35,486 nucleotides of DNA from Bacillota bacterium (GTDB taxonomy: Bacteria > Bacillota > Clostridia > Lachnospirales > Lachnospiraceae): positions 1 to 35,486 of the forward strand of contig JAEXGM010000102.1 of the NCBI GenBank assembly GCA_023450835.1, written 5' to 3'. Below the pieces are notes generated by a model. The model did not search any database, was not told where the DNA came from, and worked only from the letters and a program-made list of their open reading frames with translations. The translations under genes and the position numbers were made by a program. This document shows, piece by piece, positions 23,223 through 32,172 of this stretch. The first letter of the stretch is position 1; the number at the start of each line of letters is the position of its first letter.

Positions 23223-24458
23223 TTACTCCTCTCCATTTCCTTCATTGATGAAGTTCTGCAAAAGAGTTGTATTTTCTTTCATATCAGGTATTAAGACTGA
23301 CATTCCCCTGACTGTTCCCACATCATACATGTTATCCGCAGGTATTCTTAAGGTCTTTAAGTCGTTTCCCTTGATTTCTGTCAGCTCTTTCAGATAGGTT
23401 GTAAACTGTTCTTTTGAAAGGTCTGTTGTTATATCAGGAAGGATGCTGTTTGCAAGCAGGGCAAGCTCCGGCAGGCTCTTGGTCTTATATTTTTCATAGA
23501 TAGCGTTTAACACAATTCTTTGCCTTGAGGTTCTGCCAAAATCATTGAGTTCATGGTCTCCTGTGGCTACATAACGGATTCGGCAATAACCCAATGCCTG
23601 ATTGCCGTTCAGCAGCTGTGAGCCGGCTGTAACATGGCGGTATTCTTCTTTGGATATATAATTGGTAGTGTTTAAATAGTCTGCCTCTGTTCCTGTCAGT
23701 GTAATTGTAACACCGCCAAGCTTGTCTATAATATCCTCAAAGGTATCAAATCCTACCAGCATATAACCGTCCAGATGAATACCAAAATTGGTGCTTAAGG
23801 TCTCATAAAGCAGCGGCACTCCGCCATACTCATAAGCAGCATTTAATTTATTATCCCGAAAACCGGGTATCTGCACCAGCATATCTCTCATAAGGGAAGT
23901 CAGTTTAATACATTTTCCCTTGTTATCCAAAGTCGCTATCATCATAATGTCCGTTCTGCCATTTGCAATCCCGGAATCAATTGCCTCTTCCCCCAATAGC
24001 AGAATATTAACCGTCTTATCCTCCTGGTCTGCTGCCTCTGCGGCCGTTGGTGTGGCAGTGGGAATGTCCGTAGGTGTCAGAGACGGGCTTGGCGTTTCCT
24101 GATTAAGGGTACTGTTTTCATCGTGGACCATCTTTCCGTAAGCATAACTGGAGACAGCATTAAAAAGAATTCCCCGTCCGAAAGGTGTTATAATAATGAT
24201 AAGTACAACTATAATAGCCAGAACAGCAGTCACAAAAATAGCTTTTAACCCTCTGTGCTTCTTACGGGAGTTTTGCACTGCTTCTCCCTTGGGAGCTATT
24301 TCAGCAGCTACCTGTTCCTTCAGACTTTCTGTAATATCATTTAGCAATTCATCTTCCTGTCCCCTGATTAGAATCTGCATTCCAAGGGGATCTTCCAGTT
24401 CCTTGTATAACTCTTCCGTAATGATATTTTCTTTGGTTCCTGTCTCTGGTTTTTGCAT
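23223..24458 (-). CDS. LCP (LytR-CpsA-Psr) family protein
   Basis: LCP proteins attach anionic glycopolymers such as teichoic acids or capsule to peptidoglycan at the outer face of the membrane. A cytoplasmic N-terminus of about 70 residues is followed by a membrane segment at 71-91. A Pro/Thr-rich linker lies at about 120-145, and the LCP domain runs from about 148 to 330. Conserved basic and acidic residues are seen in NGRTDIMMIATLD, LTSLMRDMLVQIPG, and DFGRTSRQR. The length of 411 aa is ordinary. It has its own promoter upstream and is followed by the M23 peptidase gene. Confidence 0.92.
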   Translation of the reverse strand: MQKPETGTKENIITEELYKELEDPLGMQILIRGQEDELLNDITESLKEQVAAEIAPKGEAVQNSRKKHRGLKAIFVTAVLAIIVVLIIIITPFGRGILFNAVSSYAYGKMVHDENSTLNQETPSPSLTPTDIPTATPTAAEAADQEDKTVNILLLGEEAIDSGIANGRTDIMMIATLDNKGKCIKLTSLMRDMLVQIPGFRDNKLNAAYEYGGVPLLYETLSTNFGIHLDGYMLVGFDTFEDIIDKLGGVTITLTGTEADYLNTTNYISKEEYRHVTAGSQLLNGNQALGYCRIRYVATGDHELNDFGRTSRQRIVLNAIYEKYKTKSLPELALLANSILPDITTDLSKEQFTTYLKELTEIKGNDLKTLRIPADNMYDVGTVRGMSVLIPDMKENTTLLQNFINEGNGEE

Positions 24459-24479
24459 ATGCGGCTCCTAAGCATAAAT

Positions 24480-24494
24480 TACCATATTATGGTA
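24480..24494 (-). promoter_or_regulatory. Operator-like palindrome downstream of the LCP promoter
   Basis: TACCATA-T-TATGGTA is a perfect palindrome of 7-bp arms, 6 bp downstream of the -10 box and upstream of the LCP gene. Its position at the transcription start suits a repressor site, or a small RNA hairpin. The binding protein is unknown. Confidence 0.4.
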
Positions 24495-24500
24495 GGTATT

Positions 24501-24529
24501 ATTATAGCATGATGTTCTGCTATTGTAAA
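24501..24529 (-). promoter_or_regulatory. Promoter for the LCP gene
   Basis: TTTACA (24524-24529) and TATAAT (24501-24506) are 17 bp apart on the minus strand. The match to the sigma-A consensus is five of six and six of six. It lies about 45 bp before the LCP start. Confidence 0.78.
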
Positions 24530-24625
24530 ATCATTTCACATTAATTCCCATTTGTGTATGCCGCCATGCCTTCCTCAATACGACTCAAGTCTGCATCAAG
24601 GATTTTGCAGGCATTATGTACCTGT

Positions 24626-25852
24626 TTATTGATTCAAAGAAGCATATCCGCTTTCTCCAAAATTCACGTCAAAAGAGATACTCTTCATATATTGATAAAA
24701 TTCACGGACTTTCTCTGTATCCGATAAAAGTTTTGTCTTACCGTTCTCTGCATAGGCCGGAAGCAATTGAATATTTGGGTTAAGGTCTTTATCCAAGGTT
24801 ACCTTTAAGACAGCGGTGCTTTTGATGTTGCTATAGAATATATAATTACCAAGGCTGTAGATAATAGGCTTACCTTTATAATATTCCACTCCCTGCAAAA
24901 CATGAGGGTGACTTCCGATTACCAGGTCGGCCCCGGCATCAATATACTGTTTGGCAAGATTTCTTTGATAATCTTTTGGAGTATCCATTCTCTCAATGCC
25001 CCAATGAAGGTATACAATTACATAATCACTGTTTTCCCTGGCAGTCTTGATATCTTCCAGTAAAAATGCAGGGTCATAGGTCGTAAGCATTCCTGCCTTC
25101 GTATTCGTAGCATTCCAACTATATTCCGGTATAACTCTGGAGGCGGCCAGAAAGGCAAGTGTTTTCCCCTTGTCTTCTACATAATGGATGTTCCTTGCCT
25201 CCTGGAGGTTATTGCCGGCACCTACATATGCAATTCCCGCTCCGTCAAGAGCAGTAAAGGAATCCTTTAGCGCTTCTGTTCCGAAATCCATAGAATGGTT
25301 ATTGGCAAGAGTTACCACATCGATTCCCATATCCTGAAAGGCAGAAACGTAGTCCGGATTTACTCTGAAGGTATACTGTTTATTCTCCGCAGCCTTACCG
25401 CCCTGACTGAAGGTAAATTCCTGATTCACCATGGTTATATCCGCGTCTTGCATATCCTTTAAAAGCTCAGAATCTACAATGCCGCCTATTCCCTTACTTT
25501 TATAAATAGCCGCCACTGCATCGGACAAATAAATATCTCCCGCAAAAAATAAATTAATATCCCCTTCTTCCGGGGCGGCAGACGGTGTGACAGTATCCGT
25601 TGTTCCATCGCCCTGTTCACCGTTTTGCCCGTTATCCTTTGTATCATTAGCTGCCGCCTGGGTTACTTTGTCAGGAGCGGTTGTTACAGAATCCGCTCCC
25701 CCAGACACCGATGCCAGGTCTCCTCCTATTGAATTGTTTGTTCCTTCCTTCCCCCATAGATAGCCTTTTGTCTCATAGCAGATTACCAGTGCCAGCAAGC
25801 CAAAAGTACAAAGAATAAAGGCCAGGAGACCGTACATCTTGCGTTTACTCAT
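24626..25852 (-). CDS. CapA family (PGA_cap) membrane-anchored metallophosphoesterase-like protein
   Basis: Members of this family include CapA of poly-gamma-glutamate capsule synthesis and share a calcineurin-like fold. A membrane anchor lies at residues 7-26. A Ser/Gly/Asp/Thr-rich linker covers about 36-95. The PGA_cap domain follows, with INLFFAGDIYLSDAV, VTLANNHSMDFG, VIVYLHWGIERM, LVIGSHPHVLQGVEYY and IIYSLGNYIF. These carry the expected metal-binding Asp, Asn and His residues. No capB or capC is near, so capsule synthesis cannot be claimed. The start overlaps the stop of the peptidase gene by ATGA, indicating coupling. Confidence 0.9.
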   Translation of the reverse strand: MSKRKMYGLLAFILCTFGLLALVICYETKGYLWGKEGTNNSIGGDLASVSGGADSVTTAPDKVTQAAANDTKDNGQNGEQGDGTTDTVTPSAAPEEGDINLFFAGDIYLSDAVAAIYKSKGIGGIVDSELLKDMQDADITMVNQEFTFSQGGKAAENKQYTFRVNPDYVSAFQDMGIDVVTLANNHSMDFGTEALKDSFTALDGAGIAYVGAGNNLQEARNIHYVEDKGKTLAFLAASRVIPEYSWNATNTKAGMLTTYDPAFLLEDIKTARENSDYVIVYLHWGIERMDTPKDYQRNLAKQYIDAGADLVIGSHPHVLQGVEYYKGKPIIYSLGNYIFYSNIKSTAVLKVTLDKDLNPNIQLLPAYAENGKTKLLSDTEKVREFYQYMKSISFDVNFGESGYASLNQ

Positions 25853-27306
25853 AGATTCTTCATTCCCTCGATCACTTTTTCAATATATTTATAAACTCTT
25901 ATCGTAGAAGAGATACTAAGTCTTTCCTTTGGTGTATGGATATCCCACATATCAGGTCCCAGGGATACCATGTCAATGCCAGGAATCTTTTCTGCAAAGA
26001 AACTGCATTCAAGTCCTGCATGGATTGCCTCCAGCTTAGGCTCTTTATTATACTGCTCCTCATATACTTTGGAGAGATATTCCCTTAAGGGAGAATCCTT
26101 TTTATATTCCCAGGCAGGATACTGGCCTCTTATAACAAATTCCCCGCCCATGAATTCACAGATATAATTAAGCTGCTTTGCCAAGAATTCTTTATAGCTG
26201 TTTACAGAACTTCTGACAGAAAAGCAGATAATGGCTTTCTCGTCCTCCATATGGAAAATTCCAAGATTTAAGGAACTTTCTACCAGCCCCGGAATATCAC
26301 TGCTCATGCACTGTACACCATTTGGAGTATTTAACAGGATAAAAAGCAGCTTTTCAAAGGAAGTAGGATGGAGTATTTTATACTCACCCTCTTCGCCCTG
26401 CATTACTCCAATATTAAGATGGGGTTCATTCGTTACGTATTCATTTTTGTATTTTCTTGACAGTCCGCTTATAATATCTGCAAAACGGTCATATTCATCC
26501 GCATCTATCACAATTTCTGCCTTGGCATCTCTGGGGATAGCATTATCCTTTAGACCACCGTTAAATTCCACCAAATGGAAGTCCATGGCATTCTTAAGTT
26601 CAAATAAAAGCCTTGCCATTAATTTCGTTGCATTGACATGGTTTTTATGAATCTCTGCACCGGAATGTCCGCCCTGCAAATCTGATATGGCTATAATTAT
26701 CTTAAGTCCCTCTGCGGTAATTCGTTTTAAGGGCAGCTCACAGGTTGCTGTCAGACCGCCGGCAGAACTGGTAAGAAGTATACCTTCTTCCTCCGAGTCA
26801 ATGTTAAGAAGTAACTTTCCCTTAAAATCTGATACCTCAAGCCCAATAGCTCCGTCCATTCCGGTCTCTTCGTCGGTGGTCATAACCGCTTCCAGCCTCG
26901 GATGCTCTAATGTATCATCATCCAAAAGTGCAAGAATATAAGCAAGCGCAATTCCATCATCTCCGCCTAAAGTGGTGCGGTCTGCATGAATTAAATCGCC
27001 CTCTGTAAACAGCTCAATTCCTTCCTTTAAAAAATCATGGGTACAGTCATTGGTCTTCTCACATACCATATCCATATGTCCCTGTAAGATTAATGCAGGA
27101 GCATTCTCATATCCCTGTGTGGCTTCCTTAAATATTATTACATTCTCGTACTCATCCTGACGGTAAGTTAACCCTTTTGCTTTCGCAAACTCCACCAGAT
27201 AATCACTGATTGCCTTATTGTTTTTAGACCCTCTCGGAACAGCTGAAATTTCAGTAAAATAATAAAATACCTTTTTATAATCAAGTTCTTTTAATGTCTG
27301 GTTCAT
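25849..27306 (-). CDS. pepD: Aminoacyl-histidine dipeptidase (PepD-like, M20 family)
   Basis: This is a cytoplasmic zinc dipeptidase of the M20C type that cleaves Xaa-His and other dipeptides. Metal-ligand motifs are LQGHMDMVCEK, TTLGGDDGIALAY, MTTDEETGMDGA and LNIDSEEEG. The late His is in LEAIHAGLECSFFAEK. The length of about 485 aa fits PepD. I chose the ATG at 27306 because AAAGGA is just upstream and it gives MNQTLKELD; the ATG at 27324 overlaps that site. Its stop overlaps the CapA-family start by four bases. Confidence 0.93.
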   Translation of the reverse strand: MNQTLKELDYKKVFYYFTEISAVPRGSKNNKAISDYLVEFAKAKGLTYRQDEYENVIIFKEATQGYENAPALILQGHMDMVCEKTNDCTHDFLKEGIELFTEGDLIHADRTTLGGDDGIALAYILALLDDDTLEHPRLEAVMTTDEETGMDGAIGLEVSDFKGKLLLNIDSEEEGILLTSSAGGLTATCELPLKRITAEGLKIIIAISDLQGGHSGAEIHKNHVNATKLMARLLFELKNAMDFHLVEFNGGLKDNAIPRDAKAEIVIDADEYDRFADIISGLSRKYKNEYVTNEPHLNIGVMQGEEGEYKILHPTSFEKLLFILLNTPNGVQCMSSDIPGLVESSLNLGIFHMEDEKAIICFSVRSSVNSYKEFLAKQLNYICEFMGGEFVIRGQYPAWEYKKDSPLREYLSKVYEEQYNKEPKLEAIHAGLECSFFAEKIPGIDMVSLGPDMWDIHTPKERLSISSTIRVYKYIEKVIEGMKNL

Positions 27307-27365
27307 ATTGCTTCCTTTCTGCATTACATCGCCCTACAATTCTTCATTTTCGGGACTGGCATTTT

Positions 27366-28730
27366 TTAATTCTTAAAACTATGGATAGGAGCCGGGATTC
27401 TTCCGCCCCTGTTAATAAAATCATCGCAGGCAAAGCGATTTACCGGCATTACCGGTGCATATCCTAAAAGTCCGCCGAATTCTACCATCTCACCCACTGA
27501 TTTGCCGATTACCGGTATCAGTCTGACAGCCGTTGTTTTTTGGTTTATCATGCCGATTGCCATCTCATCCGCTATAATTCCCGAGATAGTGGTTGCTTTT
27601 GTATCTCCCGGTATTGCTACCATGTCAAGACCCACGGAGCAGACACAAGTCATTGCTTCCAGTTTCTCTAGGGTCAGGGCTCCGACTTCTACGGCTTCAA
27701 TCATACCTCTGTCCTCGCTGACAGGAATAAACGCACCGCTTAAGCCTCCCACATAGGAAGAAGCCATAACTCCGCCTTTTTTCACGTTGTCATTAAGAAG
27801 CGCCAGAGCTGCTGTTGTCCCGGGTGCTCCCGCCCGCTCAAGACCCATTTCTTCAAATATCTCGGCAATACTGTCTCCCACAGCCGGCGTCGGTGCCAAA
27901 GAAAGGTCAATAATTCCAAAAGGAATATTTAAACGCCTGGAAGCCTCCCTGGCCACTAACTGACCAACTCTTGTTATCTTAAATGCCGTAGTCTTTACTG
28001 TCTCACAAAGAGTCTCAAAGTCGGCTCCTTTTACACGTTTTAGTGCATTCTTTACAACTCCCGGTCCGCTGACACCCACATTGATTACGGCATCTCCTTC
28101 CGTCACTCCATGAAAAGCACCTGCCATAAAGGGATTGTCATCCGGTGCATTGCAGAATACTACCAGCTTGGCACATCCGATAGAATCTCTTTCTTTGGTA
28201 TTTTCTGCTGTCCTTCGTATAATTTCACCTAACAGTTTAACAGAATCCATATCGATGCCGGTCTTGGTAGAACCCACATTAACAGACGAGCATACTCTCT
28301 CTGTGACAGAAAGTGCCTCCGGTATGGATTCGATTAAATAACGGTCACCCGTTGTCATTCCTTTGGATACTAATGCTGAATATCCTCCGATAAAATTCAC
28401 TCCTACTACCTTTGCTGCTGCATCTAAGGTTTTTGCTATGGTCACATAATCCTCCGGGGATTTGCAGGCACAGCTTCCTACCAGCGCAATAGGAGTAACA
28501 GAAATTCTCTTATTTACAATAGGTATGCCATATTCTCTCTCGATAGCTACTCCGGTAGCAACCAGGTCTTTTGCCACTGTTGTTATTTTATCATATATCT
28601 TTTTATTTAATACATCCAGGTTATTATCAGCACAATCTAACAGGCTTATTCCAAGGGTTATGGTTCTGACATCCAGGTTCTCCTGTTCAATCATCTTATT
28701 GGTTTCTATAACCTCATTCATGTCAATCAT
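27366..28730 (-). CDS. PFL family protein, UPF0210 (DUF711)
   Basis: This protein of 454 aa belongs to the UPF0210/DUF711 family. Its fold relates to pyruvate formate-lyase/ribonucleotide-reductase barrels, but its reaction is unknown. Recognisable stretches are NVRTITLGISLLDCAD, VNFIGGYSALVSKGMT, INVGVSGPGVVKNAL, and IIDLSLAPTPAVGDSIAEI. The start has CGGAGG upstream. It follows the ACT-domain gene by 25 bp; the same pair occurs in streptococci and other Firmicutes (for example the neighbouring SP_0238/SP_0239 of pneumococcus), which implies a shared function. Confidence 0.92.
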   Translation of the reverse strand: MIDMNEVIETNKMIEQENLDVRTITLGISLLDCADNNLDVLNKKIYDKITTVAKDLVATGVAIEREYGIPIVNKRISVTPIALVGSCACKSPEDYVTIAKTLDAAAKVVGVNFIGGYSALVSKGMTTGDRYLIESIPEALSVTERVCSSVNVGSTKTGIDMDSVKLLGEIIRRTAENTKERDSIGCAKLVVFCNAPDDNPFMAGAFHGVTEGDAVINVGVSGPGVVKNALKRVKGADFETLCETVKTTAFKITRVGQLVAREASRRLNIPFGIIDLSLAPTPAVGDSIAEIFEEMGLERAGAPGTTAALALLNDNVKKGGVMASSYVGGLSGAFIPVSEDRGMIEAVEVGALTLEKLEAMTCVCSVGLDMVAIPGDTKATTISGIIADEMAIGMINQKTTAVRLIPVIGKSVGEMVEFGGLLGYAPVMPVNRFACDDFINRGGRIPAPIHSFKN

Positions 28731-28755
28731 GTAGTTACCTCCGATTATCTGTTTG

Positions 28756-29028
28756 TTAGAGTCTGTGCATCACGTTGAAGATATCTTCATGCTGTGCTTT
28801 TATAACAACGCCGATTTCCTTTCCCAACTCCTCTAATTCCGTAGCAATGACATCAAAACCTTTCGTGGCTTCATTGGCATCCACAATCATCATCATATTA
28901 AAATACCCCTGGACAATTGTCTGCGAAATATCCATAATATTAATCTTATTCCCGGCAAGATAGGTGCAAACCTTTGCAATAATTCCAACCTGGTCTTTCC
29001 CTACAACGGATATGATAGTTTTTTTCAT
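28756..29028 (-). CDS. ACT domain protein, UPF0237
   Basis: This 90-aa protein is essentially one ACT domain, a small-molecule-binding regulatory fold: KKTIISVVGKDQVGIIAKVCTYL, then NIMDISQTIVQGYFNMMMIVD, and a C-terminal VVIKAQHEDIFNVMHRL. It belongs to the UPF0237 family. I chose the ATG at 29028, with GGAGG inside the preceding ATGGAGGAAATT; the upstream ATG at 29040 overlaps that site. It is probably co-transcribed with the PFL gene. An amino-acid-sensing partner for that protein is a reasonable inference, not shown. Confidence 0.92.
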   Translation of the reverse strand: MKKTIISVVGKDQVGIIAKVCTYLAGNKINIMDISQTIVQGYFNMMMIVDANEATKGFDVIATELEELGKEIGVVIKAQHEDIFNVMHRL

Positions 29029-29110
29029 AATTTCCTCCATTTTCCCGAATATCGTATATTCTTATTATGTAGTTGAATTGGGCGTATCCTTTATATTAAA
29101 TGGCACAGAA

Positions 29111-29920
29111 CTAGATTGTGCATAACATTTCCGACGGAATATCTCTTTTGGCAACACTTAATACAGAATCGGCTTTTAAGGCATAGGATTTCTCGGAAAT
29201 CACCTTATTTAATTCCAGCTTTACTGTCTCATATGCCAAATCTTCAAAATTATTTTCTTTGCTTAAATGGGCAAGTGTAATATAGCGGAGTTTCTCGTGA
29301 AGAATTCTTCCAAGCAGTTTTCCTGAAGTCTCATTGGATAAATGTCCTCTCTCTCCAAGTATTCTTTGCTTAAGATAATAGGGATATGCACCGGCCAGGA
29401 GCATATTTTCATCATGGTTGGCTTCCAGCAGAAGGATTTCTGAACCAGCCAGCTTTGATATGATGTAATCATCATAAACGCCAAGGTCTGTTGCCATACC
29501 AATCTTTCTTCCTTCCGAAGTAAAAGTATAACACACCGGATTGACCGCATCGTGAGAGGTACTAAAAGGTTCTACTAAGATATCACTTATATAAAAACCT
29601 TCGTCCGGCAATACCGGACGAAAGAGTTCCGGCGGAATATCCCCCATATTTTTCATCCTGCTTATTGCAAAAAGGGTTTCCTTCGTGCCATAAATAGGTG
29701 TATGATAACGCCTTGCCAATACTCCGATACCCTGAATATGGTCCGAGTGTTCATGGGTTATTAAAATCCCCTCTAAATCTGCCGGTTTGACATCTATACA
29801 GTTTAATCCGTATTCTATTCTTTTCCCGCTGATTCCTGCATCAACGAGTATATTGGCATGGCTGCTGCCAACAAAAGTACAATTGCCGCTGCTGCCGCTT
29901 GCCAGACTGCATAACTTCAT
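29111..29920 (-). CDS. MBL-fold metallohydrolase, WalJ/YycJ-type
   Basis: The protein has a metallo-beta-lactamase fold of the YycJ/WalJ class. It opens with KLCSLASGSSGNCTFVG, then carries the metal motif LITHEHSDHIQGIGVLA and later HDAVNPVCY, KIGMATDLGVYDD and LLLEANHDENML. Bacillus WalJ lies in the walRK operon and has been linked to DNA replication/cell-wall coordination; here it is separate from walRK. The length of 269 aa matches. I chose the ATG at 29920, after GGAGAG. It has its own promoter directly after the FtsA-like gene. Confidence 0.88.
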   Translation of the reverse strand: MKLCSLASGSSGNCTFVGSSHANILVDAGISGKRIEYGLNCIDVKPADLEGILITHEHSDHIQGIGVLARRYHTPIYGTKETLFAISRMKNMGDIPPELFRPVLPDEGFYISDILVEPFSTSHDAVNPVCYTFTSEGRKIGMATDLGVYDDYIISKLAGSEILLLEANHDENMLLAGAYPYYLKQRILGERGHLSNETSGKLLGRILHEKLRYITLAHLSKENNFEDLAYETVKLELNKVISEKSYALKADSVLSVAKRDIPSEMLCTI

Positions 29921-29987
29921 AATTCTCTCCATTCCTGTGTGAGCTTTTTAGTCTTTAGAAGTTTGTTAGTTCACATAACTCATGAAA

Positions 29988-30016
29988 AGTATCCCTTATT
30001 CTTCCCTGTTTGTCAA
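29988..30016 (-). promoter_or_regulatory. Promoter for the WalJ-type gene
   Basis: A perfect TTGACA (30011-30016) stands 17 bp from GATACT (29988-29993) on the minus strand, right after the stop of the FtsA-like gene. The -10 box matches at four of six positions. Confidence 0.7.
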
Positions 30017-30021
30017 TAAGA

Positions 30022-32172
30022 TTATTGAGCCCAGTAAAGTTCAACAATATTACTGTCCTTAAGGGGTGCCGTAAAATCGGCCTTTTCCCCATTTAAGGTT
30101 ATTACAAGCTCCGAACCCAAAGCCTTTGTCAGATCAAAGGGATAGAAATCAAATACATCTACAAAGATATAGTCTTTCTTACCCGATAGTTTCACCGGCT
30201 GCTTATTCACAATGATAAAGATATCTTTCCTGTCGTCCCCACCTTTCGCAGCTTCCGGGCTATTTGTGAATTCCTTGTTTTTTACAGCTTCCGGGCTTTC
30301 TGCAGCTTCCTGAGCCGCCAATATCTCTTCACTGCCCAAAGCCTCGTAATCTTCCTCCTCCGATGTCTCAAAGGAATAATCTTCTCTTAACCTTTGTGCA
30401 GCCCTCATAGCTTCCAAAGAATCATAGATTTCACACTTTATAGAGAAGTTTTCGTATATCTTTTCTTCTTCCGTTGCAGGCATATTATTTACGTAAATAG
30501 TACCGGTATAGGAGATATCCATAAATTCCAATACCTGCTTTAGTGTGTAATAATTTAAGATCTCAACATTATCTCCGTCTTTTATTTCATAGTATCCGGT
30601 GACCAGTTCCTTATTCACAGCCGCATATTTGGGGCAGAGTATTCTGGTATCATTTAAGATAAAGGTAATATTGCTCTTATATTCAGAGAGTTCTCCGACC
30701 GTAATTTTCGCATCTGCACCTACACTGGATTCTTTGATCTCAATGATATCATTCTGTTCAATACGCTGGCTTATACCAACAATTTCACCATTTAATTTTA
30801 CCAGGGCGGCTTCTCCCAGTTCACCTCTTACCAGGCGCTTTATACCATTTACCGTGTAATTGACAGCCTGACCTCTTTTAGGAAAGAGATATTCATTGGG
30901 AAGACCTATCTGAATAGCGGCATCGGCGATGGTGAGCTTGCTGTTATCATAGAGCTTTACTCTTTCGCCGTTGACCTGTACCAGAATAAAATTATTCTTC
31001 TGTTCATAGAAGTTCAGACAGATACCGACCGGAGTAACAAGAAGCGGGTCTTTTTTGATATTTTCCTGAAGAAAAGTAACATCCCCCAGGACTTCTTCTC
31101 CTCTTAAGGCCACCCTTTCTTTCTCCAGGCCTAAGAATCTTGCCAGCCCTTCTGTAAAACCGGGGACTTTTCCGCCTCCGCCCACTACAAACACGGCACT
31201 GACAGCCTTTCCTCCGTTTAACTCTATAATCTTATCCGCAACACATTTCGTCATGTTCTCTATGGTAGGCTTTAATCCTTCAATAACCTCTTCTGTCGTG
31301 GCTTTCTGACTGATGCCCATAATATCCTTGTATGTAACCTTTTTCTTCTTTAGACAGGACTGCTTAATGGTTTCAGCAGTTTTAAAATCCACCAGATATC
31401 TCCTTGCAACAGCCTCTGTTATCTCATCTCCGGCTCTTGGTATCATGCCGTAAGCTATAATACTTCCATCCTTCGTTATGGAGATATCGGAGGTTCCCGC
31501 TCCTACATCTATCATGGCGATATTTAATAAACGGAATTTCTCCGGTATGGCAACGTTGATGGCAGCTATCGGTTCCAGGGTCAGATTGGCAACATAAAGG
31601 CCGGCCTTTTCTACCGCTGCATAGAGACTGTCAATTACCTCATCCGGCAGAAAAGTCGTTATGAGATTCGTTCCGATGCGATTGGCTTTATGCCCCTCCA
31701 ATTTACCAATGATATAGCCGTTTAAATAGTACTGGATAACAGAATACCCGACACAATAGAAGCGAAGATTCTCTTCCTTCATCTCCTGACGCAGAGTATC
31801 ATAGGCCTTCTCTACGCCGATTAAATCCAGTGAATGCACATGTTCTTCATTGACAACGGTTTCTCCTGAAAATTCATATTCCGCCTCTACCGTTACCGTC
31901 TTAAGAACACGTCCCGCAGCAGCAATGCAGACATCCGTAAGCCGTCTGCCCACCTGCTCTTCCAGCTCCTTCTTCACTTCTTCTATGGTTTCTGCCACTT
32001 TGAAGATATCATGAATCTGACCGTCTAACATGGCACGGGTCTCATGCTCCCTGACACACTGGGCTACCACGATAAACTGGTTTCCCTCTTTATAACCCAC
32101 CGTGCCTACTATGCTCCTGGTACCAATATCCAATCCAAAAACCAGATGTTCCGGGTACTTTTTATTTACCAT
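30022..32172 (-). CDS. FtsA-like actin-fold protein with long C-terminal extension
   Basis: Residues 5-390 form an FtsA/PilM-type actin-like ATPase: the phosphate-1 motif LDIGTRS at 14-20, phosphate-2 IDVGAGTSDISI at 221-232, and the adenosine motif VVGGGGKVPGF at 329-339. FtsA is about 420 aa; this protein is 716. Residues 395-580 and 650-716 contain repeated segments of the form hydrophobic-VNG or -LNG followed by a turn and an hxxDhVEI-like strand, which look like beta-grasp modules. An acidic linker lies at about 600-650. The C-terminus (VELYWAQ) lacks the amphipathic helix of classical FtsA. No ftsZ is nearby. It starts inside the end of coaE (7-bp overlap). Its role in division or another filament system is unproven. 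Confidence 0.85.
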   Translation of the reverse strand: MVNKKYPEHLVFGLDIGTRSIVGTVGYKEGNQFIVVAQCVREHETRAMLDGQIHDIFKVAETIEEVKKELEEQVGRRLTDVCIAAAGRVLKTVTVEAEYEFSGETVVNEEHVHSLDLIGVEKAYDTLRQEMKEENLRFYCVGYSVIQYYLNGYIIGKLEGHKANRIGTNLITTFLPDEVIDSLYAAVEKAGLYVANLTLEPIAAINVAIPEKFRLLNIAMIDVGAGTSDISITKDGSIIAYGMIPRAGDEITEAVARRYLVDFKTAETIKQSCLKKKKVTYKDIMGISQKATTEEVIEGLKPTIENMTKCVADKIIELNGGKAVSAVFVVGGGGKVPGFTEGLARFLGLEKERVALRGEEVLGDVTFLQENIKKDPLLVTPVGICLNFYEQKNNFILVQVNGERVKLYDNSKLTIADAAIQIGLPNEYLFPKRGQAVNYTVNGIKRLVRGELGEAALVKLNGEIVGISQRIEQNDIIEIKESSVGADAKITVGELSEYKSNITFILNDTRILCPKYAAVNKELVTGYYEIKDGDNVEILNYYTLKQVLEFMDISYTGTIYVNNMPATEEEKIYENFSIKCEIYDSLEAMRAAQRLREDYSFETSEEEDYEALGSEEILAAQEAAESPEAVKNKEFTNSPEAAKGGDDRKDIFIIVNKQPVKLSGKKDYIFVDVFDFYPFDLTKALGSELVITLNGEKADFTAPLKDSNIVELYWAQ

